DNA of 64,000 bases from Naasia aerilata (lineage in GTDB: Bacteria > Actinomycetota > Actinomycetes > Actinomycetales > Microbacteriaceae), in assembly GCF_030296595.1 (NCBI RefSeq), contig NZ_AP027731.1, positions 3,038,001-3,102,000 of the forward strand, written 5' to 3'. Under the pieces are notes generated by a model that was not told where the DNA came from, made no database searches, and saw only the letters and a program-made list of their open reading frames with translations. A program made the position numbers and the translations under genes. Shown piece after piece: positions 26,329 to 35,596 of this stretch. How positions within the stretch are numbered: position 1 is the stretch's first letter; each line of letters opens with the position of its first letter.

Positions 26329-28395
26329 TCGGCCGAGGGTGCGGTCGCCCTTCTCGCGTCCTGGTCGCGGGCTGCGAGGGCCGCGAGGCGCTCGTTGTAC
26401 GCGTTGAGCTCCGCGTCCCCGTCCCGATCGGCGGCGCGGTCGGACCGGCGCGCGGTGCGGGTGTCGGAGGCCACCCACTGCCGGACCACCATCAGCACGA
26501 CGAGGACGTTCGGGACCTCGCCGATGCCCCACGCGATGCCGCCGCCGGCGTGCTGGTCGTCGAGCAGCGCCTGGTCGTTCGTGTGCCCGAGTGCGTGCCA
26601 CCAGTCGAGGGCGAGGATCGGCTCCTGCGTCATGAGGGCCAGGCCGAAGAACGCGTGGAAGGTGAGGGTGGCGAGCAGCACGAGCAGGCGCAGCGGCGGG
26701 CTGGGCCGGCGCGGGCCGGGATCCTCGCCGATCAGCACCCAGTAGAAGAGGTACCCGCTGAGCAGGAAGTGCAGCACCATTAGGACGTGCCCCTGGTGCT
26801 CCATCAGGGAGAACGGGAACCAGTCGGTGTAGTAGAACGCGACCAGGCTGCCGGCGAAGATGACCCCGGCGACCACGGGATTGGAGACGATCGCGGCGAC
26901 CCGGGAGTGCACGAAGACGAGCAGCCACTCCCGGATGCCGCGGCTTCCGTCGTGCCGGACCGGCAGCGCCCTGAGGGCGAGCAGCACGGGGGCGCCCAGC
27001 ACCAGCAGCGGGGGCGCCAGCATCATGAGCCCCATGTGCTGGAGCATGTGCGTGCTGAAGCTGCCGGGCCCGTACACGCCGGGGCCTCCGCTCGTCACCC
27101 AGACGAGGGCGAGGCAGCCGAGCACCCAGAACACCGTGCGTCCGACCGGCCAGCCGTCCCCGCGACGGCGGAGCTTGTGCACCCCCACCAGGTACGTGCC
27201 GAGCAGCACGCCCGCGAGCAGCAGGTAGGCGACGTCGGGATGCCACTCGGTGAGCATCCGCACGATCGTGAGCGGCGGCGGCTCCGGGTAGCCGACGAGG
27301 TTGCGGAACGGGTCCCCGCTCTCCACCGGATCCTGGGAGACGGGCGGCGCCGAGCGCGAGAGCGCCACCGAGAGTCCCATCGCGACCGCGAAGAGCACCA
27401 CCTCGCCGAGGGCGAGCCGGACGAAGGCGCGCCGATCTCCGCCCTCCGCCAGCCGCGGGAGCGTGCGGCGGCGGTGCCAGGCGCCGGCCACGCCGAGGGC
27501 CAGCAGGATCAGGGTCTTCGCGCTGACGAGCAGTCCGTAGCCGGTGAACAGGAGGTCGGCCGGGGAGGACAGGCGGAGGAGCGCGTTGACGACGCCGGAG
27601 AGGGCGACCGCCGCGAACGCCCACCCCGCGAGCACCGAGTACCGGGCCGCGACGACGGGGAGCGCCTCCCCACTCGCCGGCGCAGCAGGACGAGCGCCGC
27701 AAGGCCGCCGGACCAGGCGGTGACGCCCACGAGGTGGATGGCGAGGCTGCTCACGGCGTTGCCGTGCTCGTCCGCTCCGGCGGCGTGACCGGACAGCGAC
27801 AGCGGCAGCAGCGCGATCACGGCGAGGGCCGTGGCGACGGCGACCCAGGAGATCCGCCGCGCGAACAGGCAGACGGCCAGGACGAGGGCCGCACAGAGGA
27901 GGAGGCGAGCAGCTGCTGCCCGAGCTCGAGCCCGGTGGCGAAGAAGAGGAACTGCGACGAGAAGACGTCGCTCCCGAGCGGGGCGCCGAGGACGTCCGCC
28001 GCGGTGAACGCGAGCACCGCGGCCGATGCCGCCACCCACACCGCGGCCGACCGCGCGGCCCAGCGCACGGCGGTCCACTGGCTGAAGCTCAGAACGCCCC
28101 TCAGCTCGGCTCCGCCGGACTCCGTCGCTCCCGGCAGCGCGAAGGTCGCCAGAGTGAGAAGACCGATCGTGAGCGCTGCGGATCCATCGGCGAGCACTCG
28201 CGCGATCGGGAGTCCCCGCGTCACGAGGACCCCGGGATCGACGAGCAGCGGGGCTGTCAGCGCTCCCGTGACGGCGAACCCGACGAGGAGGGCGACGACT
28301 CCGAGCGGGATGCACGCGAGAAGGACGAGCTCGGCGGGGCCGACGGGCCGCGCGGGCGCGCGCCGATCCTCACCGACCTCCCGCACCGCGCTCAC
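26322..28395 (-). CDS. Bifunctional CopD copper-resistance / CtaG cytochrome oxidase assembly protein (two frameshifts)
   Basis: About 691 residues after correction, polytopic. Start GTG 28395. The N-terminal half is CopD-like, with transmembrane helices and HLVGVTAWSGGLAALVLL carrying a likely copper-binding histidine. The C-terminal half is a CtaG/Caa3 assembly domain: FSTHMLQHMGLMMLAPPLL, MEHQGHVLMVLHFLLSGYL and TFHAFFGLALM, rich in membrane His/Met. This fusion is common in actinobacteria and is thought to handle copper for cytochrome oxidase. Breaks occur near 27905 (LASSSV to LLCAALVLAV) and near 27680 (LLRRRVG to the frame of MLAGWAFAAVALSG), each one base missing. A charged cytosolic tail ends the protein. 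Confidence 0.88.
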
Positions 28396-28471
28396 CGCTC
28401 CACAGTAATCGCCGCGGATGAGCGCATCCTCCGGGCCGATGACGTCCCCGATGCCGGCGTCGGCGGTGCGC

Positions 28472-28735
28472 TCAGTCGTAGACGCGCAGCACCCGCCAAC
28501 CCTGGTCGCCTTCGACGATGTCGAACATCATCGACTGCCCGCCGGCGGTCGTGCCCTGGAAGCGCCAGCCGATGATGCGGGCCGCGGCGTGCGTGAGCGC
28601 CGGGCACCACGCATCCTCGGTCAGCGGGGTCGGAGTGTCCGTGACGCGGTAGCGGACCCCGTCCCAGACCATCCGCGCCGGAGTCCCGTTCACGAGCCAC
28701 ACGGCCGCCTCGTCCGTCATCACCGCAATACTCAT
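28472..28735 (-). CDS. Small hypothetical protein
   Basis: 87 residues, ATG 28735 preceded by GGGAGGG. The sequence has WLVNGTPARMVWDGVRYRV and FDIVEGDQGWRVLRVYD, a compact beta-rich pattern that faintly recalls small DUF6504-type proteins in which WxGRRYxV recurs; I am not sure of that assignment. No signal or membrane segment. It ends 76 bp upstream of the copD/ctaG start in the same orientation. Confidence 0.6.
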   Translation of the reverse strand: MSIAVMTDEAAVWLVNGTPARMVWDGVRYRVTDTPTPLTEDAWCPALTHAAARIIGWRFQGTTAGGQSMMFDIVEGDQGWRVLRVYD

Positions 28736-28864
28736 CGGACCCTCCCGCATTCGAAAGTTTGTTCGAACGGGAGCGTACGACGCCCGTCCGCGACACGCCA
28801 AAGGACCGGCGCCCGGCCCCCTACGACGGGGCTCTCCGGGCCCGGCCGGTATCGTCGAGGCATC

Positions 28865-29605
28865 ATGGCGTGGCGCACCGTCCTCGGTCTCGCGCGCCTC
28901 ACGGCCGCTCTCGCCGGCCTCGTCGCACTCGTCGCGCGGTTCTTCTACGGCCTCGGCTTCCGGACCTTCAACCCGATCGACTACTTCGCCTACCTGACCG
29001 TGCAGAGCAACATCGCGGCGGTCGTCGTCGGGGCGATCGCGGGCGTCCACCTGCTGCGGGGACGGGCCGAGAGCGCCCGCTTCTCGGCTGTGCGGGGCTC
29101 CCTGACCTGCTTCGTGATCGTCGCCGGGATCGTGTTTGGCCTCCTTGCAGCCCAGGCTCCGGGGCAGGGGTACCGGCTCGACGTGCCGTGGTCGGACCAG
29201 GTCCTGCACTTCTTCCTGCCGACCTATGCGCTGCTCGACTGGCTGGTCTTCCCCGGGCGGCAGCGCATCGGCTGGCGCACCCTGCTCTGGATCCTCGCCT
29301 ACCCGGTCGTGTGGGGTCTCCTCACCGTCTTCCGGGGCCGACTCGTCGGCTGGTACCCCTACTTCTTCCTGGACCCGGCTCAGTCCGGCTACCCCGTCTC
29401 CTTCCTGCTCTACTCCGCCGGGGCGCTCGCGCTGTTCGCCGTCGTCGGCACGGGCCTCATCGGGGCCGCGCACACCTCCCCGCTGGCCGAGCAGGAGCTG
29501 CGGCGACCCGCCCTGGACCACGGGCCGACCCTGCTGGGCAGGATCCTGCTGCTGCTCAGCCGGCCGCCGCGAAAGGCGCGAGCGACTCCTGCGCCGCGGC
29601 GATGA
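28865..29605 (+). CDS. Pr6Pr-family integral membrane protein
   Basis: 246 residues with six hydrophobic segments, hence the family name. Conserved Pr6Pr features: FNPIDYFAYLTVQSNIAAVV, WSDQVLHFFLPTYALLDWLV, and RGRLVGWYPYFFLDPAQSGY. The family has no settled function. ATG 28865 has GAGG a few bases upstream. The C-terminal tail is basic (SRPPRKARATPAPRR) and its 3' end overlaps the convergent amine oxidase gene by 50 bp. Confidence 0.85.
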   Translation: MAWRTVLGLARLTAALAGLVALVARFFYGLGFRTFNPIDYFAYLTVQSNIAAVVVGAIAGVHLLRGRAESARFSAVRGSLTCFVIVAGIVFGLLAAQAPGQGYRLDVPWSDQVLHFFLPTYALLDWLVFPGRQRIGWRTLLWILAYPVVWGLLTVFRGRLVGWYPYFFLDPAQSGYPVSFLLYSAGALALFAVVGTGLIGAAHTSPLAEQELRRPALDHGPTLLGRILLLLSRPPRKARATPAPRR

Positions 29606-30964
29606 CCGCGTCGTCGTCCAGCTTGGCGAGTGCGTCGGCCGCCGCCGCGCCCACGAGCCCGACGAGGATCGGCTCGCCCGTGAGCGGGAGCAGGTTCACC
29701 CAGTCGCGGATGACACCCGTCCCGCCGAGCACCGTCCAGACGACGGCATCCGTCTCCCAGAACGCCTCGTCGAAGCGCAGCCAGACCGCGTCCGCCGAGC
29801 CGAAGCCGAGGTCCGCGATGGCCGCGCGCTGCGGGAACGGCAGGGCCGGGTCGAAGGTGATGCCCTGGTGCTTGAGCACGCCGAGCGGCACGGTCACGAC
29901 CACCCGGTCGACGCTGACCCCCTCGCCGGTGGCGAGGCGCAGGCTCACCCCGGAGTCGCTGTGGCTGACCGCGGTCACCGCGGAGGACAGGCGGACGTCG
30001 AGGTCCTCCAGCAGGTTGGCGACGACCGTGTCGAAGCCGCCGAGCACGATGCTTCCGCTCGTCGCCGCCAGGTCGGCGGGGGCGTACCAGGAGGAGAGCT
30101 CCTCGGGCGTCGCGCCGAGCGGCAGTGCGACATCGGTTCGAAGGTAGGCGTCGAGGCGGTCGAGCGGGGAGGGATCGCCGTCGGCGCTCACGTTGCCGGC
30201 TCCCGAGTCGTTGAGCGCGATCGAGAGCGGCACGTCCTCGGGCCGCCCGGCCGCCCACGACACGGCATCCGCCACGACGCGCTTGCCGAGGTCGTCGGCC
30301 GACGCCGGCGTCCCGTCCGCGGCGACGAGCAGCGGCGCCGCAGAAACGTCCGCGACGTCGACGCCGAGGAAGTCGAGCGTCGCGACGAGGCTCTCGACCC
30401 GCTCCCCGCGCACCCAGCTCGCGCCGAGCTCCACCGGCACGGGCCAGCCCTCCGCCGCCCGGCTCGCGATGCGCCCGCCGACGCGGTCCCGGGCCTCCAG
30501 GACGATGACCGTGTGCCCGTATCCCGCCAGCCGGTTGGCCGCCGTCGCCCCGGCCGCCCCGGCTCCGATGATCGCGATCCGCTCCGGTCCTCCGGTTGCC
30601 GCCTCGACCTCGGCGGCGACGCGGACCCCGGACTCGAGCGCGCCCGGCACCGTGGCCGACTGGTCGTCGGAAGTCGCCTCGCCCGCGAAGAACACCCGAT
30701 CACCGAGGGGGTCCGCAGGTCAGCGCGCTGCTCGGGCGCGGAGCCGACGGCGGGGAAGCTGTACGCCCCGCGGGCGAACTGGTCCTCCGACCAGGAGCTG
30801 CGCAGCATGCCCGCGGGCTTCGGCACCGCCGGCACGGGCGGCGTGCTGGGAGTGGGGGTGCGCGTCGGGCCCGGGCCCGGCCCCTGAGGAGTGCACGCCG
30901 AGAGGACCAGCACCGAGAAACCGGATGCGGCACCGGCAAGGAAGGTCCGTCGCGTCACGCTCAT
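29556..30964 (-). CDS. Tat-exported flavin amine oxidase lipoprotein, apparently circularly permuted (one frameshift)
   Basis: About 469 residues after correction. The N-terminus VTRRTFLAGAASG with LVLSAC combines a twin-arginine signal and a lipobox (Cys24). Residues 52-120 then read like the END of a normal monoamine oxidase: LRSSWSEDQFARGAYSF, GDRVFFAGEATSDD and ATVPGALESGVRVAAEV. Only after this comes the FAD Rossmann motif IAIIGAGAAGATAANRL (GxGxxG at 134-139), VLEARDRVGGR, VELGASWVRG and the rest. The protein stops at AAQESLAPFAAAG, just where the usual RWSxDPFARGSYSY block would follow. So the fold seems circularly permuted. The frame breaks near 30708 (RADLRTP to GDRVFFAG, one C missing). 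Substrate unknown; it should act outside the membrane with FAD loaded before export. Confidence 0.82.
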
Positions 30965-31028
30965 CCTGTGCGCCAGCCTAGTTCTCGGACCCGTCCGCGA
31001 CGCGGCACCGCGCTAGGGTGAACGCCTC

Positions 31029-31817
31029 GTGAGCCCCTCCTCCCCCGCGCCGCCCTTCGCCGAGGTCGTCGCACGGCTGCGGGCGGCCGGCTGCGTCTTC
31101 GCGGAGGACGAGGCCCGGCTCATCCTCGATGAGGCGGCCGGTCCGGATGAGGTGGAGTCCCTCGTCGCGCGCCGGGCCAGTGGGGAGCCGCTCGAGCTCG
31201 TGCTCGGCTGGGCCGAGTTCCGGGGCCTGCGGATCCGGGTGGCGCCCGGCGTATTCGTGCCGCGGCGGCGCACCGAGCTGCTCGCCCGCGAGGCGATCCG
31301 GGCCGCCTTCCCGGGTGCCGTCGTGGTGGACCTGTGCTGCGGCACGGGCGCCGTCGCGGCGGCCGTCGCTGCCGCGGTCCCGGGCACGGAGCTGCATGCC
31401 GCCGATGTCGACCCCGCGGCCACCGCGTGCGCCCGGGAGAACCTCGGCGCACGGGGCCGGGTGCACACCGGGGATCTCTTCGACGCTCTCCCGCCGTCGC
31501 TCCGGGGCCGCATCGACGTGCTCGCGGCCAACGCCCCCTACGTCCCGAGCGACGCCATCGCACTCATGCCGCCCGAGGCCCGTGAGCATGAAGCCCGCGT
31601 GGCCCTCGACGGCGGCGCAGACGGGCTCGACCTGCACCGCCGCATCACCGCGGACGCCGCGAGCTGGCTCGCGCCCGGCGGCCGCCTCCTCATCGAGGCG
31701 AGCGAGCGGCAGGCGCCGGTCACGGCGATGCTGATGACGGCGGTAGGCCTGCGTGCGCGCACCATCCGCTCCGAGGATCTCGACGGCACCGTCGTGGCCG
31801 GACGGAAGGGCCGCTGA
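31029..31817 (+). CDS. PrmC-related protein N5-glutamine methyltransferase, putative
   Basis: 262 residues. SAM-dependent methyltransferase: motif I VVDLCCGTGAVAAAVA, VRVAPGVFVPRRRTELL (the PrmC substrate-side loop) and LAANAPYVPSDAIAL. PrmC and HemK have NPPY at the catalytic loop; here it is NAPY, typical of a PrmC-related actinobacterial family (TIGR03704-like) whose substrate is unknown. The N-terminal 70 residues give a small helical domain as in PrmC. GTG 31029 start. The normal release-factor enzyme would be encoded elsewhere. Confidence 0.82.
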   Translation: MSPSSPAPPFAEVVARLRAAGCVFAEDEARLILDEAAGPDEVESLVARRASGEPLELVLGWAEFRGLRIRVAPGVFVPRRRTELLAREAIRAAFPGAVVVDLCCGTGAVAAAVAAAVPGTELHAADVDPAATACARENLGARGRVHTGDLFDALPPSLRGRIDVLAANAPYVPSDAIALMPPEAREHEARVALDGGADGLDLHRRITADAASWLAPGGRLLIEASERQAPVTAMLMTAVGLRARTIRSEDLDGTVVAGRKGR

Positions 31818-31916
31818 TCTCACGCCCGGCGGATGGCGAGGCGGCGTGGAGGGAAAGGCCAGGACAGGCCGGGTAGCGTGAGCGCGTTTGTGTCGTCTCC
31901 CCGAAAGTCGGTCCTC

Positions 31917-32901
31917 GTGCGTCGTGCCCTCCCCTGATCGCCTCGGCGGCCCTGCTGGCCGCCCTGACCGCGTGCACGTCGGCCGCGCCTGCCAAGGCCG
32001 GCAGCACCTCGACGACGCCGGCGAAGGACGCGGCGGCGATCGACATCTGCAGCGCGAAGTCGGGCAGCGCATCCGACGCGGTGGAGGTGACCGGTGACCT
32101 GGGCGCCGCGCCGACGGTCACGTTCAAGAACGGGATCGACGCGAAGTCGACCCAGCGGACCATGGTGATCGAGGGCACCGGCGACGAGGTCACCGAGGGG
32201 TCGAGCGCCGAGGTGGCGTACAGCATCTACAACGGCGCGACCGGCAAGCTGATCGAGAGCTACGGCTATGCGGACGACCAGCCGGTGACGTTCGCCGCGA
32301 GTGCCACCCAGCTGCTGCCGGGGCTCGCGAAGACGATCGGCTGCGCGAAGGTCGGCTCTCGGGTTGCGTCCGTCATCCCCGCCGCCGAGGCGTGGGGCGC
32401 CGACGGCTACGCGGACGTCGGCGTGAAGGCAGGGCAGTCGCTCGTCGCGGTGATCGACATCGAGTCGCTCGTGCCGACGCGCGCCTGGGGTGCGGACCAG
32501 CCGGCCGAGGAGGGCCTGCCCGCGGTGACCCTCGCCGGCGACGGCACGCCGAGCATCGCCATCCCGAGCACCGCGGCGCCGGCCGATCTCAAGATCGCGG
32601 TGCTCAAGAAGGGCGACGGGGATGCGGTGCCGGACACCGCGACCGTGACCGTCCAGTACCTCGGCGTCGACTGGGAGACCGGGGAGACGTTCGATCAGAG
32701 CTGGGGCAAGGCGCCGGCGACCTTCTCCTCGACGGCGTGGTTCCCGGCTTCGCGCAGGCGATCGCCGGCCAGACGGTCGGCTCCCAGGTGCTCGCGGTGA
32801 TCCCGCCGGCCCTCGGCTACGGCGAGAAGAGCGACAGCAACACGAGCGAGCTCGCCGGCAAGACCCTCGTCTTCGTGATCGACATCCTCGCCATCAACTG
32901 A
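31917..32901 (+). CDS. FKBP-type peptidyl-prolyl isomerase lipoprotein (two frameshifts)
   Basis: About 328 residues after correction. Start GTG 31917 (VRRALPLIASAALLAALTAC), a signal peptide with lipobox LTAC; the frame breaks inside it near 31931 (CCCC run, one base missing, giving a false TGA). Two FKBP-like domains follow: the first holds SAEVAYSIYNGATGKLIESY and QLLPGLAKTIGCAKVGSRV, the second ATVTVQYLGVDWETGETFDQ and LDGVVPGFAQAIAGQTVGSQ. A second break near 32730 (ATFS to LDGVVPGF) also lacks one base. It probably helps fold secreted proteins at the membrane surface. Ends before a strong shared terminator. Confidence 0.87.
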
Positions 32902-32918
32902 CCGGTCGGCGGCAGCAA

Positions 32919-32970
32919 AGCGCCGCGGGCGCTGCGCATCGGCGGACCGGTGCGCAGCGCCCGCGGCGCT
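32919..32970. terminator. Bidirectional terminator between convergent fkbp and FHA genes
   Basis: A perfect 20-bp inverted repeat, arms 32919-32938 (AGCGCCGCGGGCGCTGCGCA) and 32951-32970, with a 12-base loop, placed exactly between two convergent stops. No long T-run, but the stem is very stable. Confidence 0.85.
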
Positions 32971-32987
32971 GCTGTGTCAGGAGAGGG

Positions 32988-33878
32988 TCAGCGCAGGCCC
33001 TCGACCTCGATCGTCGCGGAGCCGCCGAGGTTGAGCGAGTCGCCGGGAAGGATGCGCACCGGCTCGTCCGTGGGCACGAGGCGCGGAGCCTGGCCGGGAC
33101 GGGTCAGCACGGTGCCATTCGTGGAGGTGAGGTCGCGGGCGAGGACGGTGTCGCCGTCCACCACGATCTCGAGGTGATTGCGTGAGATGTCGGTGAGGTT
33201 CGACGCGAGAGCGACGACCTCCGCCTCCGGCTCGAGCGGCCGCCGCGAGGGGCTGCGGCCGAGGAGCACGGTGTGGTCGGCGGTGATCCGGCGGCCGTCA
33301 GGCAGCGCGAGGGCGAGGCTGAGGTACGCCTCCGCCTCGGGCTCCACCTCGGCCGGCGCCTCGGCGAGGCTGCCGCGGACGAGGTCGGGGACGCGGTTGG
33401 TCTCGCCGAGCTCCAGAAGGGACTCGAGCAGGGACTCGGCGTCCTCCTCCGCCACCGCGGCCTCCACCGGAGCGGCGGGGACCGACGTGTCGAGCGCGGA
33501 GGCGGGCGGCAGCTCGCCGTCCTCGGAACGGCCGATGAGGAGCGGCAGCGTGCCGACGACCAGCTCGCCGTCGACGGAGGGGTGCAGCTCGCGCCCCTCC
33601 TCGTCCTGGGCGGCCAGACCGCCCTCGGAGAAGACGCGGAGACGGTCGCCCTCACGGACGACGAGGACGTACTCGACAGCGGAGTCGAGCGCGGAGAGCG
33701 CGGAGATGCGATCCTCGGCCCCGCGTGAAGGCGCGGTCTCGCGCTTCCGGCGGCGGCTGGGGAGAGCGTCCTGGTGCTCGGGGGCAAGCGCGTGCTGGGA
33801 CATCTGGGAGTGCTGGGAGAGCAGGGCGACGGGGCGCACTTCCGTGCCCTCGTCGAGGGTAAGCGGGGTTGCGGACAT
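32988..33878 (-). CDS. FHA-domain protein
   Basis: 296 residues, start ATG 33878 (MSATPLTLDEGTEVRPVALL) with AAGAAGGTGG upstream. Residues 1-190 are acidic and variable, with no recognised domain. The C-terminal 100 residues form an FHA domain: LLGRSPSRRP, ISRNHLEIVVDGD and RDLTSTNGTVLTRPG, which binds phosphothreonine. Such proteins act as adaptors in Ser/Thr kinase signalling; the kinase at 37943-39321 is a candidate partner only by proximity. Divergent from the cold shock gene. Cytoplasmic, no membrane segment. Confidence 0.8.
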   Translation of the reverse strand: MSATPLTLDEGTEVRPVALLSQHSQMSQHALAPEHQDALPSRRRKRETAPSRGAEDRISALSALDSAVEYVLVVREGDRLRVFSEGGLAAQDEEGRELHPSVDGELVVGTLPLLIGRSEDGELPPASALDTSVPAAPVEAAVAEEDAESLLESLLELGETNRVPDLVRGSLAEAPAEVEPEAEAYLSLALALPDGRRITADHTVLLGRSPSRRPLEPEAEVVALASNLTDISRNHLEIVVDGDTVLARDLTSTNGTVLTRPGQAPRLVPTDEPVRILPGDSLNLGGSATIEVEGLR

Positions 33879-33997
33879 GAACTGCCACCTTCTTTTCGGG
33901 ATCAGGCCGACGCTCGAAGCATGCATGGAACTCGGCCACGTTCCTGGAGCCCGACACGGCGTGTTGCGAGACCGACGCCCCCGCGCCCCCGATTCCG

Positions 33998-34066
33998 CCC
34001 CCTGCAGGGGGCCCGCGACCCCGATTCGGCCGAATCCGAGCGACTCTTCGACCCGTCGTATAGACT
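33998..34066. promoter_or_regulatory. Palindromes and promoter-like box upstream of the cold shock gene
   Basis: The 324-bp gap 33879-34202 holds two perfect 14-bp palindromes, CCCCCTGCAGGGGG (33998-34011) and GATTCGGCCGAATC (34023-34036), then a -10-like TATAGACT (34059-34066). The rest (34067-34202) would be a long 5' leader, as is usual for cold shock mRNAs whose leaders control stability. Whether the palindromes serve csp or the divergent FHA gene cannot be told. Confidence 0.45.
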
Positions 34067-34202
34067 CGCCACCGTAGTTGTGTTGTGAATTTGCATTTCT
34101 CGGCTGCCGGTTCTCGAGCCGGTGCCACCGGAGATCGAAATCGACAGCGTGACATCGACGTCGCGAACTGCGCCGTCGAACCGGGAAATGGAAAGAGAAG
34201 AC

Positions 34203-34409
34203 ATGCCTACTGGCACCGTTAAGTGGTTCAACGCCGAAAAGGGTTTCGGCTTCATCGCTCCCGATGACGGAGGCGCCGACGTGTTCGCGCACCACTCCGC
34301 CATCGACGCGCGGGGCTTCCGCTCGCTGGACGAGAACCAGCGCGTGGAGTTCGAGATCGTGGCGGGCGCCAAGGGCCCCCAGGCCTCGAACATCCACGTC
34401 GTGAGCTGA
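34203..34409 (+). CDS. cspA: Cold shock protein (CspA family)
   Basis: 68 residues forming a single cold-shock domain: [20 protein letters not shown] contains RNP1 (KGFGFI), and VFAHHSAI is RNP2. Binds single-stranded RNA and DNA and melts secondary structure in mRNA. ATG 34203 has a GAGAAG site and is preceded by a long untranslated leader. A textbook terminator follows at 34428. The gene is monocistronic. Confidence 0.96.
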   Translation: MPTGTVKWFNAEKGFGFIAPDDGGADVFAHHSAIDARGFRSLDENQRVEFEIVAGAKGPQASNIHVVS

Positions 34410-34427
34410 GCTTCCGCTCTCACACCG

Positions 34428-34466
34428 AGAAGGGCCCCATCCGATTCGCTCGGATGGGGCCCTTCT
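34428..34466 (+). terminator. Intrinsic terminator of the cold shock gene
   Basis: Perfect 17-bp stem AGAAGGGCCCCATCCGA (34428-34444) with its inverse at 34450-34466 and a 5-base loop, followed by a T-containing stretch. It lies 19 bp after the csp stop. Confidence 0.92.
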
Positions 34467-34512
34467 TCACTGTCCGGGGCACTTCCCGTCCGGGTTGCAG
34501 GACCACCCGCGC

Positions 34513-34549
34513 GCGAAGGGCCCCGCCCGGCGTGGACGAGGCCCTTCGC
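34513..34549 (-). terminator. Probable terminator of the manganese catalase gene
   Basis: GCGAAGGGCC (34513-34522) pairs with GGCCCTTCGC (34540-34549). It sits just beyond the catalase stop, back to back with the csp terminator. Confidence 0.6.
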
Positions 34550-34559
34550 GGCGTGCCGG

Positions 34560-35438
34560 CTACTTCTTCTCCACCGCATCCTTCACGGCGCCCAGAACCT
34601 TCTCGACCTTGTTCGGCTTCGGGTCGGTGCCGTAGAAGCGGCTGTCCGGCTGCGTCGCCGGGGGCATGGGCACGCCCTTGTTCGGCTCGGCGCGATAGCT
34701 GAACTCGCCCTTGCCGTCAGGCGTGGGACCTGACGCCCAGGTGCCCTCGGCGGCGCCGGCGCCGTCCGAGAAGTTGATGTACTCGTAGGAGGCCTCCCGG
34801 TACTCCTTCGAGATGGGGAAGTTGCTCGGCACAGGCAGATCCTCGTGCCCCTCGGCCCGCAGCTCCGCGGCGCGGATCCACTGGTTCTGGTGCATCGTGT
34901 CGCGGGCGAGGAGGAACGAGAGCAGGTCCCGCACCCCGTGGTCGTCGGTCATGTGGTAGAGCCGCGCGACCTGGAGACGGCCCTGCATCTCCGCGTTCGC
35001 GTTGGCCGTGAAGTCGGCGAGCAGATTGCCGCTCGCGGTGATGTAGGACCCCTGCCAGGGGTTCCCGTTGCTGTCCACCGCGCGCGCCCCGGCTCCGGCG
35101 ACGATGGCGTGCTGGACGTCCATGCCGCCGATCACGGCGCCGAGCACCGGGTCGGCCTTCGCCGCATCCTCAGCGCCCTGGATGGGCGTCTTCTCGAGCA
35201 GTTGCGCGATCATCACGGCGAGCATCTCGACGTGGCCCATCTCCTCGGCGCCGATCCCGAAGAGCAGGTCGCGGTACTTGCCCGGCAGGTGCGAGTTCCA
35301 TGCCTGGAATCCGTACTGGAGGGCGACCGTGATCTCCCCGTACTGACCCCCGAGCACCTCCTGCAGGCGGCGGGCGAAGAGGGCGTCGGGCTTGCTGGGC
35401 TTCGACTTGTGCTGGAGTTCTTGCCGGTGGAAGTACAT
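34560..35438 (-). CDS. Manganese catalase
   Basis: 292 residues, non-heme dimanganese catalase that dismutates hydrogen peroxide. The metal ligands can be placed on the family pattern: E35 (GGQYGEITV), E66 and H69 (GAEEMGHVEM), E150 (NANAEMQGRL) and H183 (RDTMHQNQW). The start MYFHRQELQHKSKPSKPDAL is the family's usual one. The C-terminal 90 residues are polar, as is normal for the family. No signal peptide; cytosolic stress defence. Monocistronic by its flanking terminators. Confidence 0.95.
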   Translation of the reverse strand: MYFHRQELQHKSKPSKPDALFARRLQEVLGGQYGEITVALQYGFQAWNSHLPGKYRDLLFGIGAEEMGHVEMLAVMIAQLLEKTPIQGAEDAAKADPVLGAVIGGMDVQHAIVAGAGARAVDSNGNPWQGSYITASGNLLADFTANANAEMQGRLQVARLYHMTDDHGVRDLLSFLLARDTMHQNQWIRAAELRAEGHEDLPVPSNFPISKEYREASYEYINFSDGAGAAEGTWASGPTPDGKGEFSYRAEPNKGVPMPPATQPDSRFYGTDPKPNKVEKVLGAVKDAVEKK

Positions 35439-35596
35439 AGGCGTTCCGATCTCGTCGTCGATTGCGTTGTCTTCGACGCTAGGTCGGGCCTTCGGGGGCG
35501 GATAGGCCCTTGACCGCTCGGGGACCGCGGGACAGACGCCGACCGCGCGAGCGCCTCGGGAGCGGCGCTCAGCCGAGCCGTGATACTCCTGGAACC

